A stretch of DNA of 64,000 nt. Origin: Nitrospira sp. (GTDB lineage: Bacteria; Nitrospirota; Nitrospiria; Nitrospirales; Nitrospiraceae). Under the pieces are notes generated by a model. It saw only the letters and a program-made list of their open reading frames with translations. It did not search any database and was not told the DNA's origin. This document shows positions 18,910 through 31,513 of the stretch, in pieces. Positions within the stretch are counted from its first letter, which is position 1. Each line of letters begins with the position of its first letter. The stretch covers positions 30,635 through 94,634 of the forward strand of contig JAJONL010000020.1 of assembly GCA_021323395.1 (NCBI GenBank). The letters run 5' to 3'. A program made the position numbers and the translations under genes.

Positions 18910-20028
18910 CTAGTAGAACAGGGTCAACCGTCGTCGCTTTACATTGAGCAACAAACCTAACGAAGCCATGGTCATGATGGTCGCACTGCCTCCGTAACTG
19001 ACTAACGGCAGCGGGATTCCGACGATGGGAAACATACCGGCAGTCATCCCGATATTGACCACTACGCAAAAACACAACATCGCCACAATGCCGGCAGCGA
19101 GCAAAGCTCCCAACGTGTCTTTCGCGCGCGCCGCTATTTCCAGCGAGACCCATATCAGCGCGATAAAGAGGGCCAACAGCACCAATACTCCGACAAAGCC
19201 CCACTCCTCGGCATAGACGGCAAACACAAAATCGGTATGTCCCTCCGGCAGGAACTTGAGCTGGCTCTGCGTGCCCCCGTACAAGCCCTTTCCAGACAAT
19301 TCTCCTGAGCCGATCGCAATTTTGGATTGCAGCGCGTGATAACCCTTTCCTCCCGGATCGTAGTCCGGATCGACAAACGCCATGACACGCTGGCGCTGGT
19401 AATCATGCAGCGAGGCCCACACCATTTCCCATACAAATGGAAATAACATCACGGAGAGCAACAAAATGATGCCCAATGCTTTCGAGCGTACCCCGACCAT
19501 CAACAGCATGGCGGCGTAGACGGCGAGAAAACTCAGTCCGCTACCCAAATCGGGCTGTTTTAAAATCAGCAACAGGCCCGGCAGCACGATCAAACCCGGC
19601 ACGACGACACGCTGCAGCCAGCCCACACGAGAGACCCGTGAATAGTAGTTGGCCAGCACCAGGACCAACACGAGCTTGGCAAACTCGGAAGGCTGAAAGG
19701 CAAACGGTCCGATCGGAATCCATCGCTGGGCGCCGCGGCTCGACTTGCCCATCACCAGCACGACCGCCAACAAGATCAAGATCACCGCATAGGTCGGATA
19801 GGCCAGACGGGCGATCTTGTGATAATCCGACAGGTACATAACCAGAAATGCGATCGTTCCCAACAGAATCCAGACGAGTTGTTTGAGATAAAATGGAAAG
19901 GTGGTGTCTTGAGAATGGGTGACGCTATAGATCGACAAGACCCCCACAGACAGGATAATCGCGATCAATCCGATGAAACGGAGATCGAAACTATCCATCC
20001 CTCGACTGTCGATCACACGATCAATCAT
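18910..20028 (-). CDS. rodA: Rod shape-determining protein RodA (SEDS family)
   Basis: QPSEFAKLVLVLVLANYYSR, IAIGSGELSGKGLYGGTQSQLKFLPEGHTDFVFAVYAEEWGFVG. Confidence 0.95.
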   Translation of the reverse strand: MIDRVIDSRGMDSFDLRFIGLIAIILSVGVLSIYSVTHSQDTTFPFYLKQLVWILLGTIAFLVMYLSDYHKIARLAYPTYAVILILLAVVLVMGKSSRGAQRWIPIGPFAFQPSEFAKLVLVLVLANYYSRVSRVGWLQRVVVPGLIVLPGLLLILKQPDLGSGLSFLAVYAAMLLMVGVRSKALGIILLLSVMLFPFVWEMVWASLHDYQRQRVMAFVDPDYDPGGKGYHALQSKIAIGSGELSGKGLYGGTQSQLKFLPEGHTDFVFAVYAEEWGFVGVLVLLALFIALIWVSLEIAARAKDTLGALLAAGIVAMLCFCVVVNIGMTAGMFPIVGIPLPLVSYGGSATIMTMASLGLLLNVKRRRLTLFY

Positions 20029-21896
20029 GAGGTCTTCGGCCGTGATGCAGTTGCCGACTTCGCCCCGCCACCGGCGGACGTTCCCTTGAGGACCTGGGGG
20101 TACGCTTTGACGTAGGTTTCGATGACTTCCTTCGCCAAGGGGGCAGCCGCGGAACCTCCATGGCCCATGTGCTCGGCTAGAACGGCCACAGCGATGCGCG
20201 GCGCGTCCACGGGAGCAAAGGCCACAAACCATGCATGGTCGCGAAACTTCTTGGGGATATCCTTTTCCGGACCGGTGCGCAAAGCCGCCGTCTGGGCCGT
20301 CCCGGTTTTGCCTCCAATCGTTACCAGGGCTGACTTCGCTCTGGTCGCGGTCCCCTTCGTCACGACGTCGGTCAATGACTCCTTGATCAAGGCAATGGAC
20401 GCTGGCTTCACTGACACCTTGCCACGAACCGTCGGCGGGAACTCAGCCCGCTCTCCGGTCGCCCGATTCATCACGGCCTGAACCAAGCGGGGCTTCATGG
20501 ACAGACCGTCGTTCGCCACGGTACCGATCACACTCGCCATCTGCAAGGGCGTCACGGTCACATACCCTTGTCCAATGGCGGCAGAAATGGTTTCACCCGG
20601 ATACCAGGGCTGATTTCTCGCCTTCTGTTTCCAGGCCGTGGAGGGGACGATCCCCACGCGCTCCGACCCCAGTTCGACTCCTGTCTCCTGCCCGAGGCCG
20701 AACTGCTTCGCGTATTCGGCTATAGTATCGATCCCCATGCGCTGACCCACGGTGTAAAAATAGACGTCGCATGAATGAATCAATGCCTGATTCATATCGA
20801 CCGAGCCATGGCCGCCCGGCTTCCAATCATGAAATAAGCGATTGCCGAACTGATATCCGCCGTTGCACCGGACCATCGTCGAAGGCGTCACCGTGTTGGA
20901 CTCAAGGGCCGCGGCGGCCATCACGACTTTGAATGTCGAACCGGGGGGATACTGGCCCTGCGTCGCGCGGTTATTCAGCGGCCGACCTTCATTTTGAACG
21001 ATTTCAACCCATTGTTTGTTTGTCAATTCCTTCGACAACATATTCGGATCGAACCCCGGCCGGCTCGCCATCGCCAGGACATCGCCGGTGGTAGGATCCA
21101 AGGCGACGATAGCGCCCGTCTCTTCGCCTAAGAGATCCTCGGCGACTTTTTGCAACCGGATATCAATGGTCAGATACAGATCGTCGCCGGCCATCGGCTT
21201 TTCTGCCACCACAGCCCGTTTCTCATGGCCGAGCGCATCGACTTCCACACTCTTTTGCCCCGCCCGCCCGCGCACCTGCCGGTCGAACGTCTTTTCGACC
21301 CCATACTGCCCCACAATGCTGCCCTGGTGGAGATCCGCAAAGTCCGCCCGCTCAAGCTGATCCGCCGACACTTCTCCCACATACCCCAATAGGTGCGCGG
21401 CGACCACCCCGCCTGGGTAATTCCGTTGCGACTCCACTTGAACCATTACGCCCGGGAGATCCAATCGATGGGACTCGATCAACGTCGCCTCACGCAACGT
21501 CAAACGATCCTTGATCTTGCGCGGTTGCAGCTTACTCCCCTTGCCGAGGGACAGCTTCTTCTGAATGACCTCTGGATCCAAGTTGAGTAACGCGGCCAGT
21601 TGCGCAATCAGGCCCTGACGATCCTTGACATCTTCAAGCGTGACATACAACGCGAAACTCGGCACATTGTTGGCCAATAATATCCCGTTCCTGTCAAAAA
21701 TAAGGCCGCGGGCTGGTTCAAGCACCACTGAGCGGGTTCGGTTATTCTCGGACAGATCCCGATAATAAGGACCTTCCCGAATTTGTAGGTGCCACAGTCG
21801 CAAGGCGAGGAGCGCAACGACCAACAGCAGGCCTACGCGGAGAATCACTAACCGCCGCTGGAGATCAAGGAGGTCGGAATCGTTAAATCCTATCAC
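20025..21896 (-). CDS. mrdA: Penicillin-binding protein 2
   Basis: QYPPGSTFKVVMAAAAL (SxxK), GGKTGTAQ (KTG), FDRQVRGRAGQKSVEVDALG. Confidence 0.95.
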   Translation of the reverse strand: MIGFNDSDLLDLQRRLVILRVGLLLVVALLALRLWHLQIREGPYYRDLSENNRTRSVVLEPARGLIFDRNGILLANNVPSFALYVTLEDVKDRQGLIAQLAALLNLDPEVIQKKLSLGKGSKLQPRKIKDRLTLREATLIESHRLDLPGVMVQVESQRNYPGGVVAAHLLGYVGEVSADQLERADFADLHQGSIVGQYGVEKTFDRQVRGRAGQKSVEVDALGHEKRAVVAEKPMAGDDLYLTIDIRLQKVAEDLLGEETGAIVALDPTTGDVLAMASRPGFDPNMLSKELTNKQWVEIVQNEGRPLNNRATQGQYPPGSTFKVVMAAAALESNTVTPSTMVRCNGGYQFGNRLFHDWKPGGHGSVDMNQALIHSCDVYFYTVGQRMGIDTIAEYAKQFGLGQETGVELGSERVGIVPSTAWKQKARNQPWYPGETISAAIGQGYVTVTPLQMASVIGTVANDGLSMKPRLVQAVMNRATGERAEFPPTVRGKVSVKPASIALIKESLTDVVTKGTATRAKSALVTIGGKTGTAQTAALRTGPEKDIPKKFRDHAWFVAFAPVDAPRIAVAVLAEHMGHGGSAAAPLAKEVIETYVKAYPQVLKGTSAGGGAKSATASRPKTS

Positions 21897-21941
21897 GAGT
21901 CACCCTCAGCCCCCTCACTCTGTAGCCAGGCCTGCATGCGC

Positions 21942-22438
21942 CTATAGCGCCCCGTCGGTGACCATTCGATCATCCGACCAGCGTCGCCGGAATATCAGGT
22001 ACAGACCTGCTCCGAGGGCAGCGTCAAAGGCGGCCTGGACCAGGACAGTCGAACGGACTCCCATCCAGATCTCATCGATACCGGCTGGATTCATCGCGTA
22101 GAGGAACACTCCGCTGGACAGGCACGAAATAATCACCAGGCCCACCGTCAGCACGGCCGGCGTAATATGGGCCATGTGGCGGCCGGCGAGACCGGCAAGA
22201 AACCCGGCACCGCCCTTTGTCACCACATTGATCCAGAGATCCCCGGCCGACAGCATATCCTGAAAACAACCCAAAATCAGGCCAAGGATCAAACCATCAA
22301 GCTCTCCACCGAGGAAACCCACAAGGCAGGCCGCGACCAGACCGAGATCAGGTCGCACACCAAGGATACTGACGTAATGCAATAACGTCGTTTGGAAAGG
22401 CACCACCGCCAGCGCCAGCAAGGCGTACAACAGAAACT

Positions 22439-22442
<4 letters not shown>
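21942..22442 (-). CDS. mreD: Rod shape-determining protein MreD
   Basis: Multi-TM protein between mreC and mrdA. Confidence 0.88.
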
Positions 22443-24324
<1,882 letters not shown>

Positions 24325-24328
24325 TCAT

Positions 24329-24928
24329 TCAATCCGGCATTTCCAGCTGTCCACTCTCAAGCACCTGCGTCTTCGCGAGCTCATCGCCTAACCGGCGACC
24401 CTGTTCATTCCCGACCACCAATAACGCTTCGAGCGAGAGGACTGCCCCCCAGCCGATCCATCCTACATAGGGTATTTCGAAGGCCAATTGGGCAAGGCCA
24501 CAGGGCAGATTGCGAATAATCGACTCCCGAAATCCTGCAGGTTCGCGCGCACGGGGCACAATTGTCTGCAGCCCGATCAGTCGCTTCCCGACACTTCGAC
24601 CGCCTCCAAAGCCGTCGGCCAGCAATATATAGGCAAGTCCGGCAAGGACACCAACCGGCGGGACCAATTTACTCGCCGCAGCCACGATTAAAAGATCGAT
24701 CAATTTGGCGATGAACCGATTCAACACCTGGGCTTTCGGATAGACGCCCCGTTGAAATGGGCTTTGCCCGGTTGCCCCTTCCGCCAATGAAGATCTCTCC
24801 GATTGGTTCACACTATAGCAAATCTCTCTGATCCGCACAAACAAAGTCACAATCTTCCCGCGCTCGTCGCCGCCGTTCGGATGCTCTTGCCTTTCCAGCC
24901 GGTGTCTGAGTAGAATCCACGAAACCAA
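24329..24928 (-). CDS. RDD family membrane protein
   Basis: RFIAKLIDLLIVAAASKL...GGRSVGKRLIGLQTIVP; start codon uncertain. Confidence 0.8.
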   Translation of the reverse strand: MVSWILLRHRLERQEHPNGGDERGKIVTLFVRIREICYSVNQSERSSLAEGATGQSPFQRGVYPKAQVLNRFIAKLIDLLIVAAASKLVPPVGVLAGLAYILLADGFGGGRSVGKRLIGLQTIVPRAREPAGFRESIIRNLPCGLAQLAFEIPYVGWIGWGAVLSLEALLVVGNEQGRRLGDELAKTQVLESGQLEMPD

Positions 24929-24951
24929 GCCGACGAAGAAGGCGGGTCTCG

Positions 24952-25650
24952 ATGATCAAATTGCTACGTGAAGCAGCGCACGACTATCCCTGGTTCCTCA
25001 AGTCCATCATGGGCATTCTCGCCCTCGCTTTCGTCATTACCATGGGATGGTGGGGATTCGGCCAACAGAGCGGCAATGTCGTCGCCTCCGTGGGGGACCA
25101 GTACGTCCCACTGGATGAATTCCGCCGCGCCTACGAAAACACCTATCGCTTCTACAAAGACAAGGGGCAAACGGATATTAAGGATGAATTCCTCAAACAA
25201 TTTGTGCTCGAACAACTCATCGACAATCGCATGTGGCTGCATGTGGCCAAGGACATGGGCCTGACCGTTTCCGACGAAGATCTACGTAAGGCGATCATGC
25301 AGCGGACGGAGTTCCAAAAGAATGGAGCGTTCGACCCTGAAGCCTATCGCAGGCTGCTGGCAGCGAATCGTTTGACCCCGTCTTCCTTTGAGGCCATGGA
25401 AGCGAAGGATATTCTGACGAACAAAGCCCGGTTGGTCGTCATGGACGCCGTGGCCCTCACGCCCTCTGAATATGCTGAGGCGCAGGCCCTCGTCACCCGC
25501 CAGGTGGAAACAGATCCCGCTAAGGCCGAAACAGCCAAGGAGCGGATTTTTCAGAGCTTCCTCTTTCAAAAGCAACAGCGGGCCTTAATGGCCTACAGCG
25601 AATCGATGAAAAGCAAAGTCCCCGTCAAGATTCACAAAGAGCTTATGTAG
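24952..25650 (+). CDS. SurA N-terminal domain protein without PPIase domain
   Basis: N-terminal TM then VASVGDQYVPLDEFRRAYENTY and FQKNGAFDPEAYRRLLAANRLTPSSFE. Confidence 0.82.
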   Translation: MIKLLREAAHDYPWFLKSIMGILALAFVITMGWWGFGQQSGNVVASVGDQYVPLDEFRRAYENTYRFYKDKGQTDIKDEFLKQFVLEQLIDNRMWLHVAKDMGLTVSDEDLRKAIMQRTEFQKNGAFDPEAYRRLLAANRLTPSSFEAMEAKDILTNKARLVVMDAVALTPSEYAEAQALVTRQVETDPAKAETAKERIFQSFLFQKQQRALMAYSESMKSKVPVKIHKELM

Positions 25651-26683
25651 CGGCCGTCCATCCAGACCCGATCAGCATCGCGTCCCCATAACTATAAAAT
25701 CGGTACCGTTGGTTCACCGCCTCTTCGTAGGCGGCGCGAAGCGGGCCTATCCCCACGAAGGCCGAGACCAGCATCAACAAGGTGGTTCGCGGCAGGTGAA
25801 AGTTCGTCAATAGCGTATCAACGATTTGGAACTTAAACCCTGGCGTGATGAACAGCTCGGCAGCCCCCTGAAATGGCATGATTTCACTTTTATTTCGCGC
25901 GGCGGTTTCGAGCGCGCGGACCACCGTCGTTCCCACCGCCACCACGCGATTCCCACGCTGCCGTACAAGGCCAATCTGCTCCACCGTCTGAGCAGACACC
26001 TCGACCCGTTCGGCCAACATGCGGTGGTCTTCGATTCGCTCGCTTTTCACGCTTCGAAAGGTTCCGGGACCGACGTGCAGGGTGACCTGGGCCAATTCAA
26101 TCCTCTGCGCCGCTAAGGCATCCACTAATTCACGCGTAAAGTGCAGCCCGGCAGTGGGTGCGGCAATCGCGCCTTCGTGCTGAGCAAACATGGTTTGGTA
26201 CCATCGCAGATCGTCCTGCGTAGGCGGGCGTTTGATATAGGGAGGGAGAGGCATGGTGCCGGCTGCCTGCATGAGATCGTGTACGCTGTTCACACCCGTG
26301 ACCTTCAGCGTGGTTCGCGTCTGGCTCCGCTCCAGGATTTCGCCGATGCCGCCGTCCGGAAACTTCACCATGGAGCCCGGACGATATCGCCCCCTGATAA
26401 GCACTTCCCAGACACCCTGTCCTAAATCTTGAACAAAGAGGAGGTCGATCGGTTTTCCTGTTGAATGGATATGGGCCGGGACGCGCGCCGGCATGACCTT
26501 GGTATTATTCACCACTACCAGATCGCCCGGTTTCAGCAGCGTTGTCAGGTCCGCGACGTGACGGTGCATCCGTATGCCACTGGCGCGGTCGACGACCAGC
26601 ATCCGCGCTCGGTCGCGGGGGATGACCGGCTGATCGGCCACCAAGGCGGGGTCAAATGGAAAATCGAACTCGCTGAGCAGCAT
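25643..26683 (-). CDS. queA: S-adenosylmethionine:tRNA ribosyltransferase-isomerase
   Basis: FDFPFDPALVADQPVIPRDRARMLVVDR, GAIAAPTAGLHFT, TNFHLPRTTLLMLVSAF. Confidence 0.96.
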   Translation of the reverse strand: MLLSEFDFPFDPALVADQPVIPRDRARMLVVDRASGIRMHRHVADLTTLLKPGDLVVVNNTKVMPARVPAHIHSTGKPIDLLFVQDLGQGVWEVLIRGRYRPGSMVKFPDGGIGEILERSQTRTTLKVTGVNSVHDLMQAAGTMPLPPYIKRPPTQDDLRWYQTMFAQHEGAIAAPTAGLHFTRELVDALAAQRIELAQVTLHVGPGTFRSVKSERIEDHRMLAERVEVSAQTVEQIGLVRQRGNRVVAVGTTVVRALETAARNKSEIMPFQGAAELFITPGFKFQIVDTLLTNFHLPRTTLLMLVSAFVGIGPLRAAYEEAVNQRYRFYSYGDAMLIGSGWTAAT

Positions 26684-27930
26684 CAGGGGGAAGGAATGGC
26701 CGGTGCCAGTAACTGCAAGAGGGCCGTGTTGTGCAATTCAGTCCCCGGATAGTAGTACTGGAGAATGCTGGGATAGGAGTAGCCAAGCTCGGCCAATTCT
26801 TTGGCGCCCCATTGGCAAAGCCCGACTGCGTGGCCGGCCCCGTAGCCGGTGAACACCACTTCGGCCCCGATCGATTCGACCTCGAACTGAGTACTCGGAA
26901 TGACTGTATAACCAACCGCCTTCCGCAGGTCTTCACCACGTAACACCGTCTCGCCGCCCGAATGCAAAATCCGCAGCCGCGCGACCCGGCCGGCCCGGCT
27001 ATAGGCAATCGGGGTGATGGTCGCGATGGTCCCCACTGAAAATCCTTGGCGTCGCAGGTTCTGCTCCAGGTGATCCATCTTCACGTTGGCTTTCCATTGA
27101 TAATAGGGGGACTCGATATCGAAGGGACATTCCACACCTTTGAGATAGGGCAGATCCTTATTCGCCCACACATTGACCGCATCTTCAGTCGGTCCGGCCG
27201 CGGTGGATGAAAAGGCAGCATAGATGGGCGCCCGCAGATGCGTCACCACAATGCCTCGGGTCGATTCTACGGCCTCTTCGACACGGTGATCCACACCAGA
27301 GCGCCCACGATAGACCTGGTCTTGAATGGTGGACATCACGTCATATTCCCGCGCCGCGCTCAGCAGCTTGTTATACAGCGCGTATGTCCGAGCCGCGACC
27401 GCCTGTACTTTCAACATTTCCGGATGCCAGGCGGAGCTTACCTCCGCAGGCACCACGCCCTTGACGTACTCTTCCAAATCAACCTGATTCACGACAGAGA
27501 GCGTGCGCCCTTTGCGAGACACTCTGACGGCTCCGCTCACCGAGAGCAGGGGACCCTGTGTAATCGCAACGCCGCCCGACGCCGACGATCCGGGTCGAGT
27601 TCCCGCGGTCTGCGTCATCCTCAGGGAAAGATGGCTCCGGAGAGGCCGAATAACCATCTGGCCCCCCACTATGCGTCGGTTATCAACCCGTAAACCGTCT
27701 CCTCGTGATGTGACATGGATGGGGGATCGAAAAATTTTCGTCTCACCCGCCTCGGTTGCGATCGCTATATCTCCGTCGGCATTGACCTCCAGCAGGGCGA
27801 CCTCTTGAGCTACCAAGACCCGAATGGATTCGGCGGACACTGGCTGCGCACAGGTCATAAAAACGAGAAAACCGCCTGCCATCATCGGCAACATGCTGGA
27901 TAGGTATCGGGTCAGCGGCGAAAGAGCCAT
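26683..27930 (-). CDS. SpoIID/LytB domain protein
   Basis: YVKGVVPAEVSSAWHPEMLKVQAVAARTYALY; GYGAGHAVGLCQWGAKELAELGYSYPSILQYYYPGTEL. Confidence 0.92.
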   Translation of the reverse strand: MALSPLTRYLSSMLPMMAGGFLVFMTCAQPVSAESIRVLVAQEVALLEVNADGDIAIATEAGETKIFRSPIHVTSRGDGLRVDNRRIVGGQMVIRPLRSHLSLRMTQTAGTRPGSSASGGVAITQGPLLSVSGAVRVSRKGRTLSVVNQVDLEEYVKGVVPAEVSSAWHPEMLKVQAVAARTYALYNKLLSAAREYDVMSTIQDQVYRGRSGVDHRVEEAVESTRGIVVTHLRAPIYAAFSSTAAGPTEDAVNVWANKDLPYLKGVECPFDIESPYYQWKANVKMDHLEQNLRRQGFSVGTIATITPIAYSRAGRVARLRILHSGGETVLRGEDLRKAVGYTVIPSTQFEVESIGAEVVFTGYGAGHAVGLCQWGAKELAELGYSYPSILQYYYPGTELHNTALLQLLAPAIPSP

Positions 27931-28166
27931 GAGAGGATGTACAAGACGAGACTCAACAGAATGCTGAACACGAGACTGGTCGCGATCGGGATATAGATAC
28001 TGAACTGTTCTCGCCTAATCGAGAGATCGCCGGGTAGTTTACCAATCCAGCTCAATGCGAAACCGAAGGTTGGCCATCTCTCTACCAGCGTCAGAAGGCT
28101 CCCCACCGCCGCCACAATCAGCCCGACGATGATCAGCCCACGACCTACACCGTTCCACGATTCCAT
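27912..28166 (-). CDS. DUF2905-type small membrane protein
   Basis: GRGLIIVGLIVAAVGSLL...WIGKLPGDLSIRREQFSIYIPIATSLVFSILLSL. Confidence 0.88.
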   Translation of the reverse strand: MESWNGVGRGLIIVGLIVAAVGSLLTLVERWPTFGFALSWIGKLPGDLSIRREQFSIYIPIATSLVFSILLSLVLYILSWLFRR

Positions 28167-28169
28167 TCT

Positions 28170-29189
28170 TTATTCTATCAGACATTCAGCAATTTGAACG
28201 GCATTGAGGGCAGCACCCTTCCGGAGATTATCGCTCACGACCCAGAGATTCAATCCATTGGTAATGGACTCGTCCTCGCGGATCCGCCCCACATACACCT
28301 CGTCTTTGCCGGATACATCGAACGGCATGGGATAGAGCTTTTTCAGCGGGTCGTCATAGACGATGACGCCTGGCATCTCTGCAAGGGCCGCCCGCGCATC
28401 ATTCGCCTTGAGTGGCCGTTCCAGTTCGACATTGATGGCCTCAGAGTGGCATCGCAGCACCGGGACCCGCACCGTAGTCGCCGTAACGCGCAAGGAGGGC
28501 ATCTCCAGAATTTTTCTGGTCTCTCGAACGATCTTGATCTCTTCGGAGCAATCGCCGCCCTCGCCGAACGAGCCGACGGCCGGCAACAGGTTAAACGCGA
28601 TTTGATAGGGATAGACCTGCACCTTCACGTCTTGAAAAGAGATCAAGGCCTTCGTTTGGTCGACCAATTCATCCATGGCGGCAGATCCGGTGCCGGACAC
28701 CGACTGGAAGGTCGTCACGACAACCCTCTTAATACCGGCCGCATCGCGAAGCGGCTTGAGCGCCATGACGAGCGGTGTCGTCGTGCAGTTAGGAATGGCC
28801 ACAATGCCGCGCTTCATCGATTGCAGTGCCGCAGCATTGACCTCTGGCACTACCAGCGGCACATCGGGATCCATCCGAAAGACCCCGCTATCATCGATGA
28901 CAACCACCCCTGCCGCCCCCAAGCGCGCGCCATAGTCACGGCTGATGGCATCAGTCGCAGACACGAAGGCAATGTCCACCCCAGCAAAGGAAGAATCTTC
29001 CGTCAGTTCCTCCACCTTGTATTCTTTCCCCTGACAGGACAGCACCTCGCCCGCCGACCGTTTCGACGAAAACAAGCGCAGCATTTCTAGGGGGAAGTTG
29101 CGTTCTTCCAGAATTTCGAGGCTTTCTTTCCCAACGGCCCCCGTGGCTCCCAGCACCGCCACCGTATAGGCCTTTTTTTTCTTCAACAT
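28170..29189 (-). CDS. asd: Aspartate-semialdehyde dehydrogenase
   Basis: YTVAVLGATGAVGKESLEILEERNFPLEMLRLFSSKRSAG; VAIPNCTTTPLVMALKPL. Confidence 0.96.
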   Translation of the reverse strand: MLKKKKAYTVAVLGATGAVGKESLEILEERNFPLEMLRLFSSKRSAGEVLSCQGKEYKVEELTEDSSFAGVDIAFVSATDAISRDYGARLGAAGVVVIDDSGVFRMDPDVPLVVPEVNAAALQSMKRGIVAIPNCTTTPLVMALKPLRDAAGIKRVVVTTFQSVSGTGSAAMDELVDQTKALISFQDVKVQVYPYQIAFNLLPAVGSFGEGGDCSEEIKIVRETRKILEMPSLRVTATTVRVPVLRCHSEAINVELERPLKANDARAALAEMPGVIVYDDPLKKLYPMPFDVSGKDEVYVGRIREDESITNGLNLWVVSDNLRKGAALNAVQIAECLIE

Positions 29190-29199
29190 GATGCCGTCC

Positions 29200-30411
29200 T
29201 TACGCACTCATCGACAGAGCTCTGATGCGGTGGTTGAATGTATCTGCGATGTAGATGGTCCCCCCGGAATCGACTGCCACTCCAAACGGATAATTGAGGC
29301 TCCCCGCCAACGCTTCGCCGCCGTCTCCGCCGAACTGCGCAACCCCCGTCCCTGCCAGGCGAGTGATGGTCTTCAACCGGGGATCCCAGACTCGGATCAA
29401 GTGGCTGTCGGAATCCGTGAAGTACAATCTCTCATCGTGATCGACGGCGATCGCGGCAGGCCTGGAGAGACTCCGAGAACAGGGCTCATCTGCCCCTTGA
29501 TAGCGGTATGTTCCTCCGTCGCCAGCCACGGTCGCAATCTGTCCGGACGCCGCATCGACGGATCGTATCCGGCTGTTAAAGGTATCTGCGACGTACAGCC
29601 GTCCGTCGCTTGTCACGGCTACGCCGCTCGGTCCTGACAGGCTAGTTTTGTCAGCCGCCACGCCATCGCCGCTATAGGCACCTGTCCCATCCCCTGCCAC
29701 GGTGGTGATGACGCCGGTGGCGAACGGCACTCGACGCACACGATTGTTGCTCTGGTCGGCAATATAAAGGGCATCGTCACTGACAGCCAGACCGGTCGGT
29801 TCATTGAGCGCCGCAAGAGCCGCCGGACCGCCATCGCCTGAATAACGCGCCTGCCCGGTTCCTGCCACGGTCGTGACCACTCCAGTCACAGCATCGACCC
29901 TCCTGACACGATGGTTCATCGTATCGGCGATAAAAAGATTTCCCAATCGGTCAACGGCCACGGCGCTCGGGAAATTCAATCTGGCTCGAAGGGCAGGGCC
30001 GCCATCGCCAGCGTCCTGCTCTACGGTGAGCCGACCCCCAGTGACATAGCGAACGGTCCCACTGACATCCGTGACCTGCGAGTAGGCCTTGGTCGCATCC
30101 GTCGAGGCGTCGGCAAAGGGGTCCTCGTTATCGGCTATGGGGACCGCCGCCACCGACTGCGATGAACCCGATGCGGTCAGACGGCCGGGACAGACGCCGG
30201 CCACCGTGGTAATCACCCCCGTCGCCCGATCAACGCGCCGCACGACGTGATTTTCAGAGTCCGCGATGTAGAGATTCCCGGCGTGATCTATGCAGAGACC
30301 CTTCGGCTCGTTGAGCGAAGCGGCTCGAGCCGGTCCACCGTCTCCGGCATAGCCGGGCTCGCCATTTCCTGCCACTGTCTCGATTTTTCCGGATTGCGTC
30401 GCGCGAGTCAT
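29200..30411 (-). CDS. NHL-repeat beta-propeller protein
   Basis: Repeated AGDGGPAxxAxLNxPxGLAVDxxGNLYIADxxNHRVRRVD units. Confidence 0.9.
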   Translation of the reverse strand: MTRATQSGKIETVAGNGEPGYAGDGGPARAASLNEPKGLCIDHAGNLYIADSENHVVRRVDRATGVITTVAGVCPGRLTASGSSQSVAAVPIADNEDPFADASTDATKAYSQVTDVSGTVRYVTGGRLTVEQDAGDGGPALRARLNFPSAVAVDRLGNLFIADTMNHRVRRVDAVTGVVTTVAGTGQARYSGDGGPAALAALNEPTGLAVSDDALYIADQSNNRVRRVPFATGVITTVAGDGTGAYSGDGVAADKTSLSGPSGVAVTSDGRLYVADTFNSRIRSVDAASGQIATVAGDGGTYRYQGADEPCSRSLSRPAAIAVDHDERLYFTDSDSHLIRVWDPRLKTITRLAGTGVAQFGGDGGEALAGSLNYPFGVAVDSGGTIYIADTFNHRIRALSMSA

Positions 30412-30416
30412 GGTGG

Positions 30417-31493
30417 TCAGGCGGCGAGATTGCGCACAATGGCGTCGCCCATTTCGGTAGTGCCGACCAGCTTCATCCCTTCGGCATGGATGTCTTTGGT
30501 ACGAAGGCCCTGCTCAAGCGTTGTGACGATTGCCTGCTCGATCACTCTCGCTTCCTTTTCAAGCCCGAAGGCGTAGGACAGCATCATGGCAGCGGAAGCA
30601 ATGGTCGCAATTGGATTGGCGATGTTTTTTCCGGCGATGTCAGGCGCGCTGCCGTGAATCGGCTCGAAGAGCCCCACCTTGGCACCGATGCTGGCGGAGG
30701 GTAACATACCGATCGACCCGGTCAACATCGCGGCTTCGTCGCTGAGGATATCGCCAAAAATATTGTTGCAGAGCAAGACGTCGAATTGCCGAGGATTGCG
30801 CACCAGCTGCATCGCACAGTTATCGACATAAATGTGGCTCAACGCCACATCCGCATAGCCTTTCTGCACCTCTGTCACCACCCGTCGCCAGAGTTCAGAC
30901 GACTCCAGCACATTGGCCTTGTCCACCGAGGTGACTTTCTTCCGGCGCTTACGGGCCGCCTCAAAGGCCACGATAGCGATGCGGCGAATTTCCTCCGTCG
31001 TATACACTTCGGTGTTGAATCCACGTTCGCCGCCGCCGGACAATTTTTCGATTCCCTTGGGCTTGCCGAAGTAGATCCCTCCGGTCAACTCGCGGATCAC
31101 CAGCATATCGATTCCTTCGATGACCTCTCGGCGGAGCGTGGAGGCATCGGCGAGCATGGGATAGAGCTTTGCGGGGCGCAAATTGGCATAGAGCCCGAGT
31201 TGTTCCCGCAAACCGAGTAAGGCCCGCTCCGGTCGAAGGCTGTATTCCAAGCTCTCCCATTTGGGACCACCAACCGCTCCAAGCAGGACGGCGTCGCTTT
31301 GTTTCGCAATCGACAGCGTCTCCTGGGGCAACGGCACCCCGACTTTATCGATGGCATGGCCGCCGACATCGCCGGCAACAAATTCGAAGTGATGGCCCTG
31401 GCGCTCGGCTACCGTCTTCAAAACCTTCACGGCTTCCGGAACAATTTCACGGCCGACTCCATCACCGGCCAAGACTGCAATTCTCGCTTTCAC
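30417..31493 (-). CDS. leuB: 3-isopropylmalate dehydrogenase
   Basis: [57 protein letters not shown]. Confidence 0.96.
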   Translation of the reverse strand: MKARIAVLAGDGVGREIVPEAVKVLKTVAERQGHHFEFVAGDVGGHAIDKVGVPLPQETLSIAKQSDAVLLGAVGGPKWESLEYSLRPERALLGLREQLGLYANLRPAKLYPMLADASTLRREVIEGIDMLVIRELTGGIYFGKPKGIEKLSGGGERGFNTEVYTTEEIRRIAIVAFEAARKRRKKVTSVDKANVLESSELWRRVVTEVQKGYADVALSHIYVDNCAMQLVRNPRQFDVLLCNNIFGDILSDEAAMLTGSIGMLPSASIGAKVGLFEPIHGSAPDIAGKNIANPIATIASAAMMLSYAFGLEKEARVIEQAIVTTLEQGLRTKDIHAEGMKLVGTTEMGDAIVRNLAA

Positions 31494-31513
31494 CTCTTCG
31501 TCTCTCCTCTCGG

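Noticed and set aside
28194-29090. 298-aa ORF antisense to asd
   Set aside because: GC-rich antisense open frame, His/Arg-rich, no domain; asd is certain.
29200-30411. Tandem repeat suspected as a CRISPR-like or DNA repeat array
   Set aside because: The periodicity is protein-level NHL repeats in one CDS, with diverged DNA units.
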